Numbered from the stretch's first letter, positions 43,916-56,846 are shown. The stretch: DNA of 64,000 bases from Dendrocalamus latiflorus (GCA_017311315.1 CM029664.1:21960302-22024301), one strand, 5' to 3'. Notes: generated from the sequence alone by a model not told the origin. A program made the numbers and translations.

Positions 43916-43956
43916 GGTTAGCTCTTCTTCATAGATCTTAACCGGTCTCTAGAGCC

Positions 43957-46359
43957 ATGGCGACGGACAAGTACTCGACCAAGCCTCCCGTCTTTCATGG
44001 CATCGATTACCCCTTCTGGAAGAGCCGAATGGAGACATACATCCAGGCTCAGGGGTATGCCATCTGGCGTAAGGTCAAGGTCCGGTTTGTTGTTCCTACC
44101 GATGAGAACATCAACGCCAGGAATATGGCTGATGTTGAGGCAAATGCTAAGGCAAGGAACATCATTATACAGGGCTTGAGTCGTATCGAGTTTGATCGCA
44201 TATCTCACCTTTCGTCCGCCTTCGATATTTGGGAGACCCTCGATGCTTACCATGAGGGCACCACCCAAATTAAGACGGTGCGACAGGACCAGTTAAAGCG
44301 AGATTATAACAAATTTGAAATGCTCACTGGCGAGTCCCTTGATGAGTGTTTTGCGCGTTTCCACAAGATCTTGAGCAACCTCCGAGCGGTCGATCTCACA
44401 TACCCCGACTCGGATAACGCTCGACAGATGCTCGCTGCACTCGACCTTCGTGTTTGAGAGATGAAGGTGACTACCATCAAGGACACCACAGACCTCTCGA
44501 CTTTGACTCTTGATGCGCTGTACTCGCGCCTCAAGACTCACGAGATTGACATTGTCTCTCGCAAGTCGATGGCCCTAGTCACTGATCCCAGTTCGGCTTC
44601 TGGTCCTTCTTCTGCTTTGCCATGTGGATTCTCCCTTGCTGCTCTCTGTGACATAACTGATGATCAGTTAGAGCAACTTGCAGATGAGCAGTTGGCCCTC
44701 CTAGCTCGGAGATTCTCCCATGCTTACAAGAGGAGAAGGGATGGAAAGAGAGGAGGACCCGTGATTTGCTTCGAGTGTGGTGGCCCCAACCACATTCGGG
44801 CAAACTGCCCCAAGCTGGGGAAGGGCAAAGATGACTACGGCGGTTCGGGCCAGAATGACTACACCGACAAGAACCGCAACAGGAGGCCCTCAATTCCCGC
44901 ACAAGGCAAGAAGAAGTTCCGCGACTTCAGGAAGGCCAAGAAGCTCTTCCACTGCATCCTCACCGCCTTTGACGATCTCGATCTCAGCGAGGTGGAGGGG
45001 TGGAGCGACGACGATGGAACGGACAAGCAAGAACCCAAGGGCAGCGATGACTTCTCCGGCATATGCTTCATGGCCCTTAAGGGCGAAGTGAGCAACAGCG
45101 AGCTGTACTCCGATTTCGATGAGGTATCCCCCACCTACGACCAACTCAATCATGCTTTTCTTAAGTTAGGTGGATTTCATGCTAGAGCTAAGGCTAGGGT
45201 TAGCGAGTTGGAGAAGGAAGTAGATAGATTATCACGGGAGCTTACTTCACTTACATCTGCTCCCTCCCGTGATGATTGTGATACATGTTGTGCTCTGTTG
45301 GGTGGCATGGAGAAACTAAGGACCTCGCATGATAGTCTGTCCTCTGAACTTGATATTGTTAAGGTGGAGAATATTAGTCTCTTGGCTGAGCTTGAGATGA
45401 GTAGGGTAGTTCCTGTTTCATCTACTTCTGCTGAGACCAGTGATTGCACCTCATGTGAGGATAAGGACAATGATTTTAGAGGTCTTTATACCATACTTCT
45501 AGATCTGCCCGAGTCATGTAAAAATTGCAATAACTTGAAGATGAACCTAAAACAGGCAGATCACAAAATTTCTGAGTTGCGTGCTTCTTTACTCGAGCCT
45601 GTTGTATCTTGCACCAATTGTCCAAAATTAACCCTAGAACTTGAATCTGTTTCCAAGCAATTCCAAAAAGTGGTTAATCATAACAACAAGTTGGCTCAGT
45701 TTGCGACTAAGGACCCTGTTAGCTCACCATGCGTGAGTTGTGAAAAACTAAAACTTGAACTCGTTGCTTTGAATGAACAATGTGTGAAGCTAACTAAGGA
45801 TTTACTAGAGAAGCCATCAACTCATTGTGATGTGATTGCTGAGGTGGGGAAGGAGCCCAAGGGTAAGGTTGAGACGCTTAGCGACGTGAACCAACTGGCT
45901 AGTAGTAGGACTGTTCCCTCAGAGTCGGCTGTGCGTGCACAAGCCATTCTTTCCTCTACTGTTGGTTCTTCTTCTACCTCCTTACCTTCTACTGTTCCTT
46001 CTTCCCCCTACTCTTCTTGCATCTCTCTCTTTCGGGAGTGTCAGTACCTTATGAACACTCTCGAGATATTTGTAGGAGGCAAGAAGAAGCTGAATCTTAT
46101 TCTAGACCAGTCCAAGATTTGCATATTTAATCAGGGTCTAGGATATGATTTTTATGAGGACACGAGGAAGCATCCAACTGCCGTGCTCAGACACATAGCA
46201 CTAGGTGTGATCGAGACTGAGCCCAGGACCGAGAAAGTCCAATTTAAGTCAGTGGGCTTTGTCCAAGGGATTTCTGACAGCAAGGTGATTCCCCCTGCAG
46301 CTTCGGCCTCTCAGAAGGAGAAGCCTCACCGTGTTACTTCTACCTCTCAGAAGGTGTAG
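43957..46359 (+). pseudogene. gag: gag of Copia element 2, one internal stop
   Basis: ATG at 43957 in good context (GAGCCATGG). The frame runs 801 codons to a TAG at 46357, broken only by TGA at 44455-44457, where the second gag copy has TGG (57349 region). The N-terminal UBN2-like gag domain (KPPVFHGIDYPFWKSRMETY) spans about residues 1-190. The CCHC knuckle lies at residues 271-284 (C271, C274, H279, C284). An acidic stretch follows (EVEGWSDDDG), then coiled coil carrying at least four CxxC pairs (CTSC, CKNC, CTNC, CVSC), each followed by a leucine/lysine helix. The C-terminal part has VGGKKKLNLILDQSK. The product would package element RNA. A 9-bp difference from the sister copies lies near 44568. 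Confidence 0.87.
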
Positions 46360-49300
46360 TACCACTGCACCTTCTATCAGAAGGATGGACATCTAATCGA
46401 TCGATGCTTCAGGCGCGCCAAGATCATGCGTAGAGACCGTGTTGAGTCTCTTAGGCGTATTTAGGGTCTGCTCCAGACCTTCAGTGCACCTAAGACCAAC
46501 ACGAGGTCTAGGCTTGCTTCTGTTGATGGGTTTGGGTAGCATCGAGGACTTGGTTTTTCCGAGTTTTCTGGTTTTCGTCCTCGTGCTCCCTTTGGTCGTG
46601 ACTTCCGTCGTCCTGAGGGTAGATCTCGTTTCCCCCGTCGAGATAGCTACCCGCGGCGTGATCAGCATGTTGCTGATGTCTTGACTTGCTCTTCTGTAGC
46701 AGTCAAGCCCAACAACAGATTCGGGTCTACTCGGAGACTGTCTGCTGCTTTGAGTGACAGAGAGCGTAGGGTAGATAGAGGTCATTCGTGTTTAACTACT
46801 TCATCTGCTCGACGTGTTACTCAGTATTGGGTGCCAAAATCACTTTTGATTTATCCCAGTACTGAGACTTTACTCTCTTGTTGACTCAGGTTCGCCGGGC
46901 AGGGAAGGGAAAGGTTTGGCTTGTAGACTCCGGGTGTTCTCGTCATATGACCGGAGACTCCCGTTGGTTTTCTTCCCTTGCCCGTGCTCCAGGTGATGAG
47001 ACGATCACCTTCGAAGATGCTTCATCTGGGCGCGTCATTGCCAAAGGTGCAGTGCGTGTTAATGATTCTTTCATTTTGAAAGATGTTGCCTTGGTTAGTA
47101 AGCTGCAGTATAATTTGTTTTTTGTTTCTCAGCTTACCGATGACGGTTTTGAGGTGAGCTTTAAGAAAAACGCTTGCAAAATTCTTGATTCTTCGGGTAG
47201 TCTGGTTTGCGGGATTTCTCGTTTTGGGATGATCTTTCGTGCTGATTTCTCTGAGTCTTCTGGTTATCCTCTCAAGTGTTTAGTTGCTTCTGAGTCTCGC
47301 GACCTTTCTTTCTGGCATAGGAGACTTGGTCATATTGGATTTGACCATTTGACCCGAGTTAGCGGCCACGACCTCATTCGTGGTCTGCCGAAGCTCAAGA
47401 TGGTCAAAGATCTTGTTTGCGCTCCATGCCGGCACGGCAAGACGGCTGCCGCTTCTCACCCTCCGGTCACGGTGACTATGACCGATGCACCGGGATAGCT
47501 GCTCCACATGGACACAGTTGGACCAGCTCGAGTGCAGTCAGCAGGAGGGAAGTGGTATGTTCTTGTCGTGGTTGATGACTTCTCGAGGTACTCTTGGGTG
47601 TTTTTCTTAGCCTCGAAGGATGAGACGTTTACACATTTTCGAGGTCTTTTCAGTAGGCTTTCTGTTGAGCTCCCGGGTGCCTTACGAGCGATCCGCAGTG
47701 ACAATGGCACAGAGTTCAAGAATTCCTACTTTGAGAGGTTCTGCGATGAGACGGGTGTAGAGCACCAGTTCTCTTCTCTGCACGTCCCACAGCAAAATGG
47801 CGTCGTGGAGAGGAAGAACCGTACCTTGGTCGAAATGGCCAGGACGATGCTCGATGAGTACTCTATACCGTGGAAGTTTTGGGCTGAGGCTATAGCTACC
47901 GCGTGCCATGTCTCAAATCGAGTTTTTCTTCGGGCTCACTTGCATCGCACTTCTTATGAGTTGAGATATGGGCGAAAGCCCAGTGTCTCATATTTCCGTG
48001 TGTTTGGTTGCAAGTGTTTCATTCTGAAGTCTGGGAACCTAGACAAGTTTGAGTCACGTTCTTGTGATGGCATCTTTTTGGGTTACTCGACTTCTTCGCG
48101 GGCTTATCGGGTTTGGAACTGCGAGTCTAGTAAAACGGTAGAAACCTGTGAGGTGACCTTCGACGAGGCTAGTCCGGGGACTAGGCCCGATATCTCAGGT
48201 TCTTTAGAGCAGTCCGAGCCCATCTTTGTGGATGATGAGGACGATGGAGATGAGGGTTGTCTACCCGATCTAGTCCCTCATCCACCCCTTGAGGTGCCTT
48301 CTTCCACTACACCTCGAGGCGATCAGCTCATGCCTTCTGCTTTTTCTGGAGCTAGTGGCTCTGTCCCTACCTCATCAGCTCATGAGGTTGAGGCCACTTC
48401 TTCATCTCATCCTGGACCTCCTAGACATATCCAGAAAGCCCATCCTTCCGAGCAGATTATTGGAGACCTCTTTGAGCGTGTCACACGCTCAAAGTCTGCC
48501 ACGTCACTTTTCTGTCTCCATTCTGCCTTTGTTGCCTCCTTTGAGCCCAAGGACGTTTGTCATGCTCTGTCTAACGAATCTTGGGTCAATGCCATGCATG
48601 AGGAGCTAGAAAATTTTGAGAGGAACAAGGTCTGGTCGCTTGTTGAGCCCCCGCGTGGTCACAATGTCATTGGGACCAAGTGGATGTTCAAGAACAAGCA
48701 GAGTGAGGATGGGGTGGTTGTTCAAAACAAGGCTAGACTGGTAGCTTAGGGGTTCTCCCAGGTTGAGGGTCTAGATTTCGATGAGACCTTTGCCCCTGTA
48801 GCTAGACTTGAAGCTATTAGAATCCTGCTGGCCTTTGTAGCTTCTAAGGGTTTCATGCTTTACCAGATGGATGTCAAGAGTGCCTTCCTCAATGGCTTTA
48901 TTGAGGAAGAAGTCTATGTGAGACAGCCTAACCATGTCATCAAGCTTTCCAAAGCTTTGTATGGACTTAAGCAAGCCCCTAGAGCTTGGTATGAGACGCT
49001 TAAGTCCTACTTGTTGAGTCATGGGTTTGAGATGGGTAAAGTAGACAAGACCTTGTTCATCCGCCGGTATGGCACTGATCTTCTGTTCGTCCAATTTATG
49101 TGGATGACATCATCTTTGGCGGCTCTTCACATGCTCTCGTTTCCCAGTTTTCCGATGTCATGAGCTTGGAATTTGAGATGAGCATGATGGGCGAGTTGAG
49201 TTTCTTCCTTAGCTTCCAAATCAAGCAGACTCGGGAGGGTACCTTCTTGCATCAGGGCAAGTACACTCGAGACCTCCTGAAGCGCTTCGATATGAGTGAT

Positions 49301-49450
49301 GGTAAGCCGATGTCCACTCCCATGGCTTCATTAGCTTCACTCGACCCAGATGAGGACGGCGAGCCAGTTGATCAGAAGGAGTATCGTAGTATGATTGGCT
49401 CCCTCTTGTACCTCACTGCCTCGAGACCGGACATACCTCACTGCCTCTGA
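46360..49450 (+). pseudogene. pol: gag C-terminus and pol of Copia element 2, RNase H deleted
   Basis: After the TAG at 46357 a second Cys/His-like motif (CTFYQKDGHLIDRCFRRAK) follows. The frame then moves by -1 near 46880, just as in Copia element 1. Protease VWLVDSGCSRHMTGDS lies near 46916, FWHRRLGHIGFDHL near 47312, and the integrase D,D,E residues in MDTVGP (47508), SDNGTEF (47697) and NGVVERKNRTL (47802). The chain continues open to 48749, where a TAG replaces CAG. RT has MDVKSAFLNG and YGLKQAPRAWYE, but a 27-bp in-frame deletion removes the segment between YVRQP and NHV, and a 1-bp deletion near 49091 shifts the frame just before YVDDIIFGG-type sequence (WMTSSLAA in the shifted frame). 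After SRPDI the RNase H domain is absent. Not autonomous. Confidence 0.87.
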
Positions 49451-50961
49451 GTTCCAGGATGCTGCTTATTGGCTGTCTTTCTTCTCTCTAGGTGGAGCTT
49501 ACTCACTTCTTGTAGGTTCTAGTGAGGGTTGGGCCACCCTCGGGTAGACAGGGTACGTGTTTGCTCCCTAGGTTGTTAGTAGACCAGCTGATAATCCCGG
49601 AATCATATGGGGTAGATGAGAGTCAGTCTGAGCCATAGTTTCCTCTATATCTTATCTATGCTTTAAGGACTGCCCTTTTTGTTTTTCTTGCCAGCTTCTC
49701 GTATTTACTGCTTTGGTTCAGGGGGAGTTCATTTGGGAGCTTCTGGAGCTTAAATTTGACATAACTCAACTTGAACTAAAAGTTGCATCACATGTTGAGG
49801 GGGAGCTGGATTTCTTGCATGTCATTTTGCATTGTAAATACCTACATTGAGCCTTGATTATTATCCTTCATGACATGTTTATATTGCTTTACATCTTGCC
49901 ATGATTTGTGCTTTATTTGCTAGTTTGATCATGAATTCATATGTGTAGATGAGCTTTTGCCATGATAAGTACATTAAAATTGCTCAACTTGAATTAAAAC
50001 TTGTCATGTTAGCTTTCGAGACTAGTCTTTCTTGAGTTATCCTTTTATGATTCATGCCATGTCAAATAGGCTGAGTTGAGCATTGAACCTCTATTGAGCT
50101 TTAGATTAGCTATGTTAGTTCTTGATGATGCATAAGTTAGTACAATCTTTTATGGATGCAAAAAGGTCTATTTTGTGCGAAAAAACTAATCTCACCAATT
50201 TTTTCTCATGAGACAGCTTGCCATTGCACTTGCCATGAACTCAGAGGAAGTTTTGGATGACCAAGATCATCTCCTTAAGCTTCTTGCTTGGAATGGTCGC
50301 ATAAGGCTTGAGATCTAGCACATGTCTGAAAATTTTGGTTAAAATCAATCTTGAGCGTCAAAAGAAAATTTCATGACAAATGTGCTCAATTTGCTTAATT
50401 ACAACAGAACCAAGTACTTAAAATGTCTCATTTCTGAACTTCTAGCACTCTAAATCGACTCAATATTAGCTTATTGACATGGTTTGCATCATCCTTGGAT
50501 ACCTCTAGCTAGACTTTGATCATAGATGACTTGACATGCTCTCAAATTGCACTAAATTGCCGATTGTCATCTATTTGTTTTAGCTGGCTTATATATATCT
50601 TGTCATGATCTAGATAGCATTCTATTGAGTTATGGCTTGATGTAATACTTGTTGGTCATCTTGGATAATTCTCATGGCTCTACATGCTTAGAGTAATCAA
50701 ACATCAGCCATTTCATCCATTTCCATGACTTGTTCTCTTCCTTGCATCCTTGATGTGTTTATTGCCAAAAGGGGGAGAATAGTGGCAGAAAAAGCCATTT
50801 TGGGAGCTTTGAGGAAAACTTGTTCTTTCTTTTGCTCCTTGTGTCGACATGGTCATTAGCTTCATTTCTTTCCTTTGGACCATGTTTGACTTCTTTCTTG
50901 CATTTCAAACTCAACTTTGTGCTTTTTCGGGGTTTGTCAACATACTCATCAAGGGGGAGAT
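49451..50961 (+). other. 3' non-coding region of Copia element 2 with purine tracts
   Basis: Colinear with 20660-22110 of Copia element 1. GGGGGAG-type purine tracts lie near 49726, 49796 and 50767, and at 50952-50960 directly before the LTR (AAGGGGGAGAT then TGAGAG), the last being the functional-position polypurine tract for plus-strand priming. Confidence 0.75.
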
Positions 50962-51491
50962 TGAGAGACCATGTGGAGGTCATCCCGTGTGTATGATGAG
51001 TAATTGACATTGGTTCAGGGAAGTCGAGTTTGATTTGGTTGGTTCGGACCATGTCGTTGCGTGGTGCAATGGACTCGGTCGGACTTGGTCAAACCTGGTC
51101 AAAGGGTTTAGGTTGCACATCATGATGTTTTGACAGGTTTTGGCTCTATCATGCGTAAGTATGAATTGTTGATGTCATTATGTTTTCATGTATCGAGCGG
51201 TGCTATTTGATGTGTTTCTTGTCTGTATTGACTGCAGGACGTCGAGACGGAGTCGTGGCGAAACACCAGGTAACCGGACTAGACACGGGCAGTGTCAAAG
51301 TCAGAACGGTCGAGATGTGTCGAAAACGGCGTGAACTCGAGGTGGTTGCGAGTCGTGGACGACAAGGAACGCGGAAGCTTCCCGGAAGGTGCGGAGGGGC
51401 GAAATGGTAATTTCGCGAGGCTGCAAAAGCGGGGAGCGGGTTCCGTTGGATTTAGCGGGCGTAACGGGGTGGAAACCCGTTAGCCAAGGGC

Positions 51492-51500
51492 TATAAATAG
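51492..51500 (+). promoter_or_regulatory. TATA box of the second LTR
   Basis: TATAAATAG in the conserved GTTAGCCAAGGGC context. The gypsy-like solo LTR lies about 120 bp downstream, so any transcript from here would be altered from near its start. Confidence 0.65.
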
Positions 51501-51622
51501 ATATTGATGGCTGCATGCCCACTTATGCACTCCTAGGGTTTCTAGGGTTTGCTTTAGTCAAAATGAGCTTTAGAGGGTTGTTTTGGCTTTAGGCTTTAGT
51601 TGGTGAGGCTTTAGTTGGTAGG

Positions 51623-54600
51623 TGTCGGGACCCCGGATTTCCGAACCCGGACCCTCTGTGTATTACTGCACTAGTCCCAGATCAAAGCTAGTGCACACAG
51701 TTAAACAGAAATGAATACATAACCAGCAACGCTTTATTACAATATTAAAGAGTACAGACCGAAAGGTCTCATTATTACAATTGAGGTTTCAAGACCTCGC
51801 ACACACGAAACACAGCGGAAGCAAAAGATAAACTCGGTGAAGACCCATCAATACGCCACAGGCAATTGACTGGGGAAGCGCGACCTAGAACTCCTGGAAT
51901 CCTTCGTCGAATCCACCCGCGAAGAAGTCGTAGTCGCCTTCTTGAGCTTCGTACTCCTCTGGTTATTATTTTTGAGTGTAGCATGTGAGTACATAAAGTA
52001 CTCCGCAAGTCTTGGGAAAAATGCAATAGATGCAAGGCTTGACAAAGGAAGGCTATATGGTTCTTTTGCACAAAGCAACATTTTCATTCAATTACTTCTA
52101 ATTATTTTCGAATGCATCAATTTAATAAAGTAAATATTTTAGCAGAAATTATCATTAACTTTCTAGTGAAGGTTCCATATACCAACACTAGCCAACCAAT
52201 TACAATTGGTCAAGTTTAAAACTGCGGGTTCCATCCACCCTCTCTGGCTCCAACTGCCAGGATACCCTTCCGAGAGTTCCCTCCACTCTCGGAATACAAA
52301 ACTTTTGATTTTAAAACAAAACCAGAAATCTACCATGTGAATGCATTCCTTGCCCGCCCTTGACCGTGGGCACGGCTATTCGAATAGTTTTACACTCTGC
52401 AGAGGTTGTACAACTTTACCCACAAGAGATAAATTATCCTAAAAGTCAACACGCTTCCTTTGGCATGAGACCCAGATAAAATATCACAGCTTTTACCTTA
52501 CTCTAATCTAGCTAGATACCACCCGTTGAGGTTTCACCGCAGGTAGGCTAACTGCCCGAACCGAAGCCCCCTCTTGCGCCATATGAGTACAGTAAATCCC
52601 TGTCCCTCACTGTGAATAACCAGTCCCTCCCTGGCATCCACTTTCCACTGGTGGCACCTAAACTAGACTATCATAAGTTAGTCAGCTAGGTCGTACCCAT
52701 ATAGACTTGTGGTTGTACGGTTAATGCTCAGTCTGGACAAACACAAGCGTCGGTCCTTAATTGACTAGGGTGGAACATACACTTTACAAGATCTCGTGCT
52801 TCCTGCACCAAACCAAACCAACCATCCACCCTAATCTAAACCAACTTTCACATTTTAGTTTATTTTAAGAGAACAAGGGTGACTCCAATCACCACAACTT
52901 TATAAACACAAGGCTCAACAATAAATCTTAATTTCCCATTTTCAAGAGTTCTAAAGATATTAGATAGCATGACTAAGCATTATCCTACCATTCTAATATT
53001 CACAAAGATTAATATTAATCTCATTATTGAGACAAAGGGAGTTCTAGGGTGACAAGGTACATGGCAATCAATGTCAAATGAGGGCATAACAAAATTGGAA
53101 TAACTAATTCCTAAAGATTTGAACTAGTGATTTTATGTAAATAGCAATGCACATAATTTAAAATATTTAAAATATTTCAAAAGCATAGGTTCAAGATGAT
53201 CAAAGGAGACTTGCCTTCTTGCAGGGTTTCTGGGTCTTCCTGTTGCTGTGAAGAAGGATCGTCGACAACGTTGGAATCTACGCGAGAAAAGACGAAGCAA
53301 ACAAAGTAAATAAATACAAACAAAATTCAAATAAAATCCAAAAATTCAAATAGAGTCCATAGTTGAATAGATCGTGATTTGAGAAGAATTTAGAAATTTG
53401 AATGGCTTGATTTGGAGTTAAAATGAGAAAGTTATGTTCATTTGAAAATCTCAGATTTGAATAAATCTAGAAATTCCCAAATTTCTGACAGGTGGGGCCC
53501 ACTGGAATATTAGATTTTAATTTTTATTTTTATTCTGAGAGACTGACAGGTGGGGCCCACTGAACAGTAACCACTGGCGGTCACTAACATGTGGGACCCA
53601 CTGGACAGTGAGCCCACTGACTCAACCTGACATGTGGGACCCACTGGACTCCGGGCCCACTTGTCAGAGACCAGCACAAAGGGGTGGGGCCCAGTCGTCA
53701 GTGGCCCATGAGGACAGCTGCCGCTGACGGGTGGGGCCCACTTGTCAGCGCGAGATTTTAAAAGAATGGCTCGACCTCAGCGTGCGGAGCCGGGGGCTCG
53801 AACGCGCGCCGAGGGAACCGAGGGGAGGAAGAGTTAGCGCTGGTAACCAGTCGGGCGGGGAGGCGTTGCCTACCCAATATGGGTAGGTAACCCTCTTGAG
53901 GGGTACCTTCGGGTGACCCGGGGCAGGGGTGGTCGGAGGGGACGGCGCCGGCGGCGAGGGGAGGCCGGAGGTGCTCGGGTGAAGCGTGAAATGCAAACCC
54001 GGAGCGGACAGGATCCGGTTGGAGGGGTTGGCGAAGCTCGGGGACGAACGGAGACGGCCGGCGACGAGGGGGTGGCGGAGCTGGCTCGGGTCCTCCGGCG
54101 CGATGGCGCTCCGGCGGCGGGGAGAGGCGACCGAGGTGTCGGGGAGGTTCGCCCGGGCACGAGGAAGCTCGAGGTGGCGACGGCGGGCTCCGGTCTCCGG
54201 GGAGGACGGTGCTCCGGCGGCCCAGGAGCACGGCGGAGGGGCGGGCCAGGACGAGGGCGGCGCGGCGGAGATGGGGCGGCGTCGGTCGGGCGCGAGGGTG
54301 CTCGGGCCGGGCGCAATTTGCTCGCCGGAGTCGCTTTAGCAGCGGCGGCGGTGGAAGCACAATGCGGGGGCGGAGGCGCTCGGGAAGAGGAGAGGGAGGG
54401 CGAAGAGGTGGTGCGGGAGGAAGGAGGGGCCGGAGGAGGGTTTTTATAGGCGTCGGGGAGGGCGTGGCCGCGGGGATTTCTCGCCGACGATTGCGGGCGG
54501 CGAGGATTGCGGGGAGGGAGAAAGGAAGGCGTGGCCGCATAAGGAAAGGGATGGGGGGCAAGGATGGAAGGGGCGCGGGTCGCACGGGCGGCGAAAAAGG

Positions 54601-55470
54601 AAGGGAATCCGACGAGGCGAGGGGCTGCGAAGATGGCAGCGGGGACCGATACGGGCGGCGGCGCGAGAGGAGGAAGAAGATGCCGCGCGGGGCAAGACGC
54701 GCCTGACAGGCGGGCCCCGCGCAGAGAGAGAGATGGAGTGAGGAGGCGCGGGCGTCGGATGGCGATCGGGCGACTGCGGGAGCAAAGCGGGAGGGGACGG
54801 CAGGGATTACGCCACGCGGCCGGGGCGGGGATCGGGTGGCTGGCGCAAGGGGGGCGGATGGCCAGATGGGCCGGGGAGGCGGCGTGGAGCGGATCGGGCC
54901 CGACCACGTGTCGGCCCGGGAGGAGGGGAAGGCGGGGTGGCGAACGGCGGAGATTGCAACGACGTGGGCGGTATCCAGCCATCCACGTGGCGGCCGGAGG
55001 GAGGGAATTGGGATTTTTGTTTTTGTTTTTCAATTCCAGATTTTCAGAAATTGCCAGAAAATTCAATAAAGCTCAGAAAAATATGGAATAAATTCCAGAA
55101 ATTCCAGAAAAATTCCCAGCAGTTCCTGGATAAGTTTTGGACTTAATAAAAATACTTCCAACTAATGTTGGTATTTAATTTTTACACTTGAAATACTTTT
55201 TATTTTCAAAAATAGGTTTTAAACTCCAGAAAATCCAGGAAACCAAATAAAAGCCAAATAACTCCAAGTAATTAATTTGAATTCGGATTTTTATAGAAAT
55301 TCCAAATATCTTTTTATTTAATAATAATTTTTAGGTTTTACTTAAAATACTTTTCAAATCCAGCTTTTTTAAAAACAGAATTTCAGGGCAAATCCAAATA
55401 AAACTCAAATACTTTAAAATAATTAATTTGAAATTAAATTTTTTAGGAAGAGGATTTTTGGGATGTGACA
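51623..55470 (+). mobile_element. Long gypsy-like solo LTR, 3848 bp, TSD GTAGG
   Basis: TGTCGGGACCCCGGATTTCC ... TTTTTGGGATGTGACA, ends TGTC/GACA inverted. Exact 5-bp direct repeat GTAGG (51618-51622 and 55471-55475). The empty site is present in the first LTR near 41160. Length and ends fit a Ty3/gypsy LTR of the long-LTR (Tekay/Del-like) type. It contains a very GC-rich block (53760-54990) with long minus-strand open frames (up to 398 codons, Pro/Arg-rich) that I regard as composition artefacts. No primer-binding site or coding region follows. Confidence 0.9.
52353..52428 (+). repeat. Block conserved between the two long gypsy-like LTRs
   Basis: CCGCCCTTGACCGTGGGCAC + GGCTATTCGAATAGTTTT + ACTCTGCAGAG is nearly identical at 61936-62010 although the two LTRs are otherwise strongly diverged. 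It includes the perfect palindrome CTATTCGAATAG. Confidence 0.85.
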
Positions 55471-56792
55471 GTAGGAGAGGCAGAGTTCTGTTGCTTCTTG
55501 TCCCTCTTCGATGTGTTCTTGAGTGTCTCTCCAAGAAACATGTAGAGAGAGCTTATCTTCTTGAGTTGGGAGAGGTTGGAGACGGATTGAGAATCTTGTA
55601 ATCATTCCTCTTGTATCAATCATGTATCTCCTTTCCTCTTTAACATTATGAGATGGATTTGGTTGAGTTTTATTGAGTCCTAGGCTCTCTGGTTATTTTT
55701 CCTTCGATGCTCTTCTCTGTTGATTTTTGAGTTTCTTGATTCCTTGTTGTTTGTTGCTGGGGAGTGCCAAAATGGGTTGCTCTAGGTTGGGATGATGGCT
55801 CAAGATCATTTGATCGATATTTCCCAAGAGCAAAACTCATTTAATCTCATATTTCACTTTTGGGTCTCTCTGTTCTTCATTTCCTGTTTCTAGGGTTTTG
55901 GTTGTTTTCTTGATTCCCTTCACGAGATGGTCTGATTTTTGGTCTGAGAAGTCCGTTAATTATTGCTAACTTGGCTGCAAAATCCCACAAGTAAAGGACT
56001 TAAGACCACTGAGTAATTTGGATTTAGTGTGCCCTCTCTGTAGTTCTTCAGGTTTTTTAGCATTTCTAGGGTTTGAGATGCTTTTCTAAATTCCTTCAAG
56101 AGTTTGTGTCCAGGTTGTAGTCTTTGTCTTCCAAGGCTATTCCCAAGATAATCTCCAAGTTTCATGCTCAAAGAATTAGAGATTAATTGGGAATTTGATT
56201 TTTCATTACAGCTCTCTATAATTTTCAGCTTTTAGAGAATCTCCTCAATTCTTGGTTTTGAGATTGATTCTCTTGGTCCCTAGTCCCCCCTTGCTATTTA
56301 GAATATTTCTTTGTTGCTCTGGGTAAAAAGGATTGGAAGCAAAGTTCCAATTTCTCAGGTTTTTGCAGATCTGAATCTTTTTCTCTTGGTTTCAGTCTTC
56401 TGTCGCACTGCTGTTTTCAGACTGTGGGGAGGCCGGTCTGACTGGTTCTAAACCGGCGGTCAGACCGGGTCTTGGCGAGCGGTCAGACCGCCATTGGCCG
56501 TGCGGTCTGACCGGCTACTCCCGAGCGGTCTGACCGGCCATCCTCTACCGGTCTGACCGGCCCCTTGCTAGATATGATGTTTTTCATGTCTTTCTCTACT
56601 ATGCCTTCTAGGTTTTCCTTTTGAATGCAGTGTTTCCTTCTTCTGAGTACTTAGATCTCCAGTAAGCCTAAATCTTTATTCTTCGTAGCACTCGTTGCTA
56701 TTGGAGGAGATCTTTTTGATTGGAGATTTGTGCGGGACAAATTTTTAAAAGTCGACATTCACCCCCCTCTGTCGCCATTTCGGTCCAACAAT

Positions 56793-56805
56793 TGGTATCA
56801 GAGCC
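56793..56805 (+). other. Primer-binding site 2 (after the second LTR)
   Basis: TGGTATCAGAGCC two bases after the second LTR. Its presence here shows that the second LTR is also the 5' LTR of another internal region. Confidence 0.92.
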
Positions 56806-56846
56806 GGTTAGCTCTTCTTCATAGATCTTAACCGGTCTCTAGAGCC

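Larger units (their letters stand above)
50962..56790 (+). repeat. Second LTR of Copia element 2 (with nested gypsy-like LTR)
   Basis: TGAGAGACCATGTGGAGG ... TTCGGTCCAACA. About 1.98 kb after removal of 51623-55470. Nearly identical to the first LTR; differences seen by eye are scattered single bases. Followed by its own primer-binding site, unlike a terminal 3' LTR. Confidence 0.92.

Noticed and set aside
53870..55066. 398-codon Pro/Arg/Ser-rich minus-strand frame in the gypsy-like LTR
   Set aside because: High GC content removes stops from several frames at once on both strands. There is no domain and the region is part of a solo LTR. Kept only as an observation about composition.
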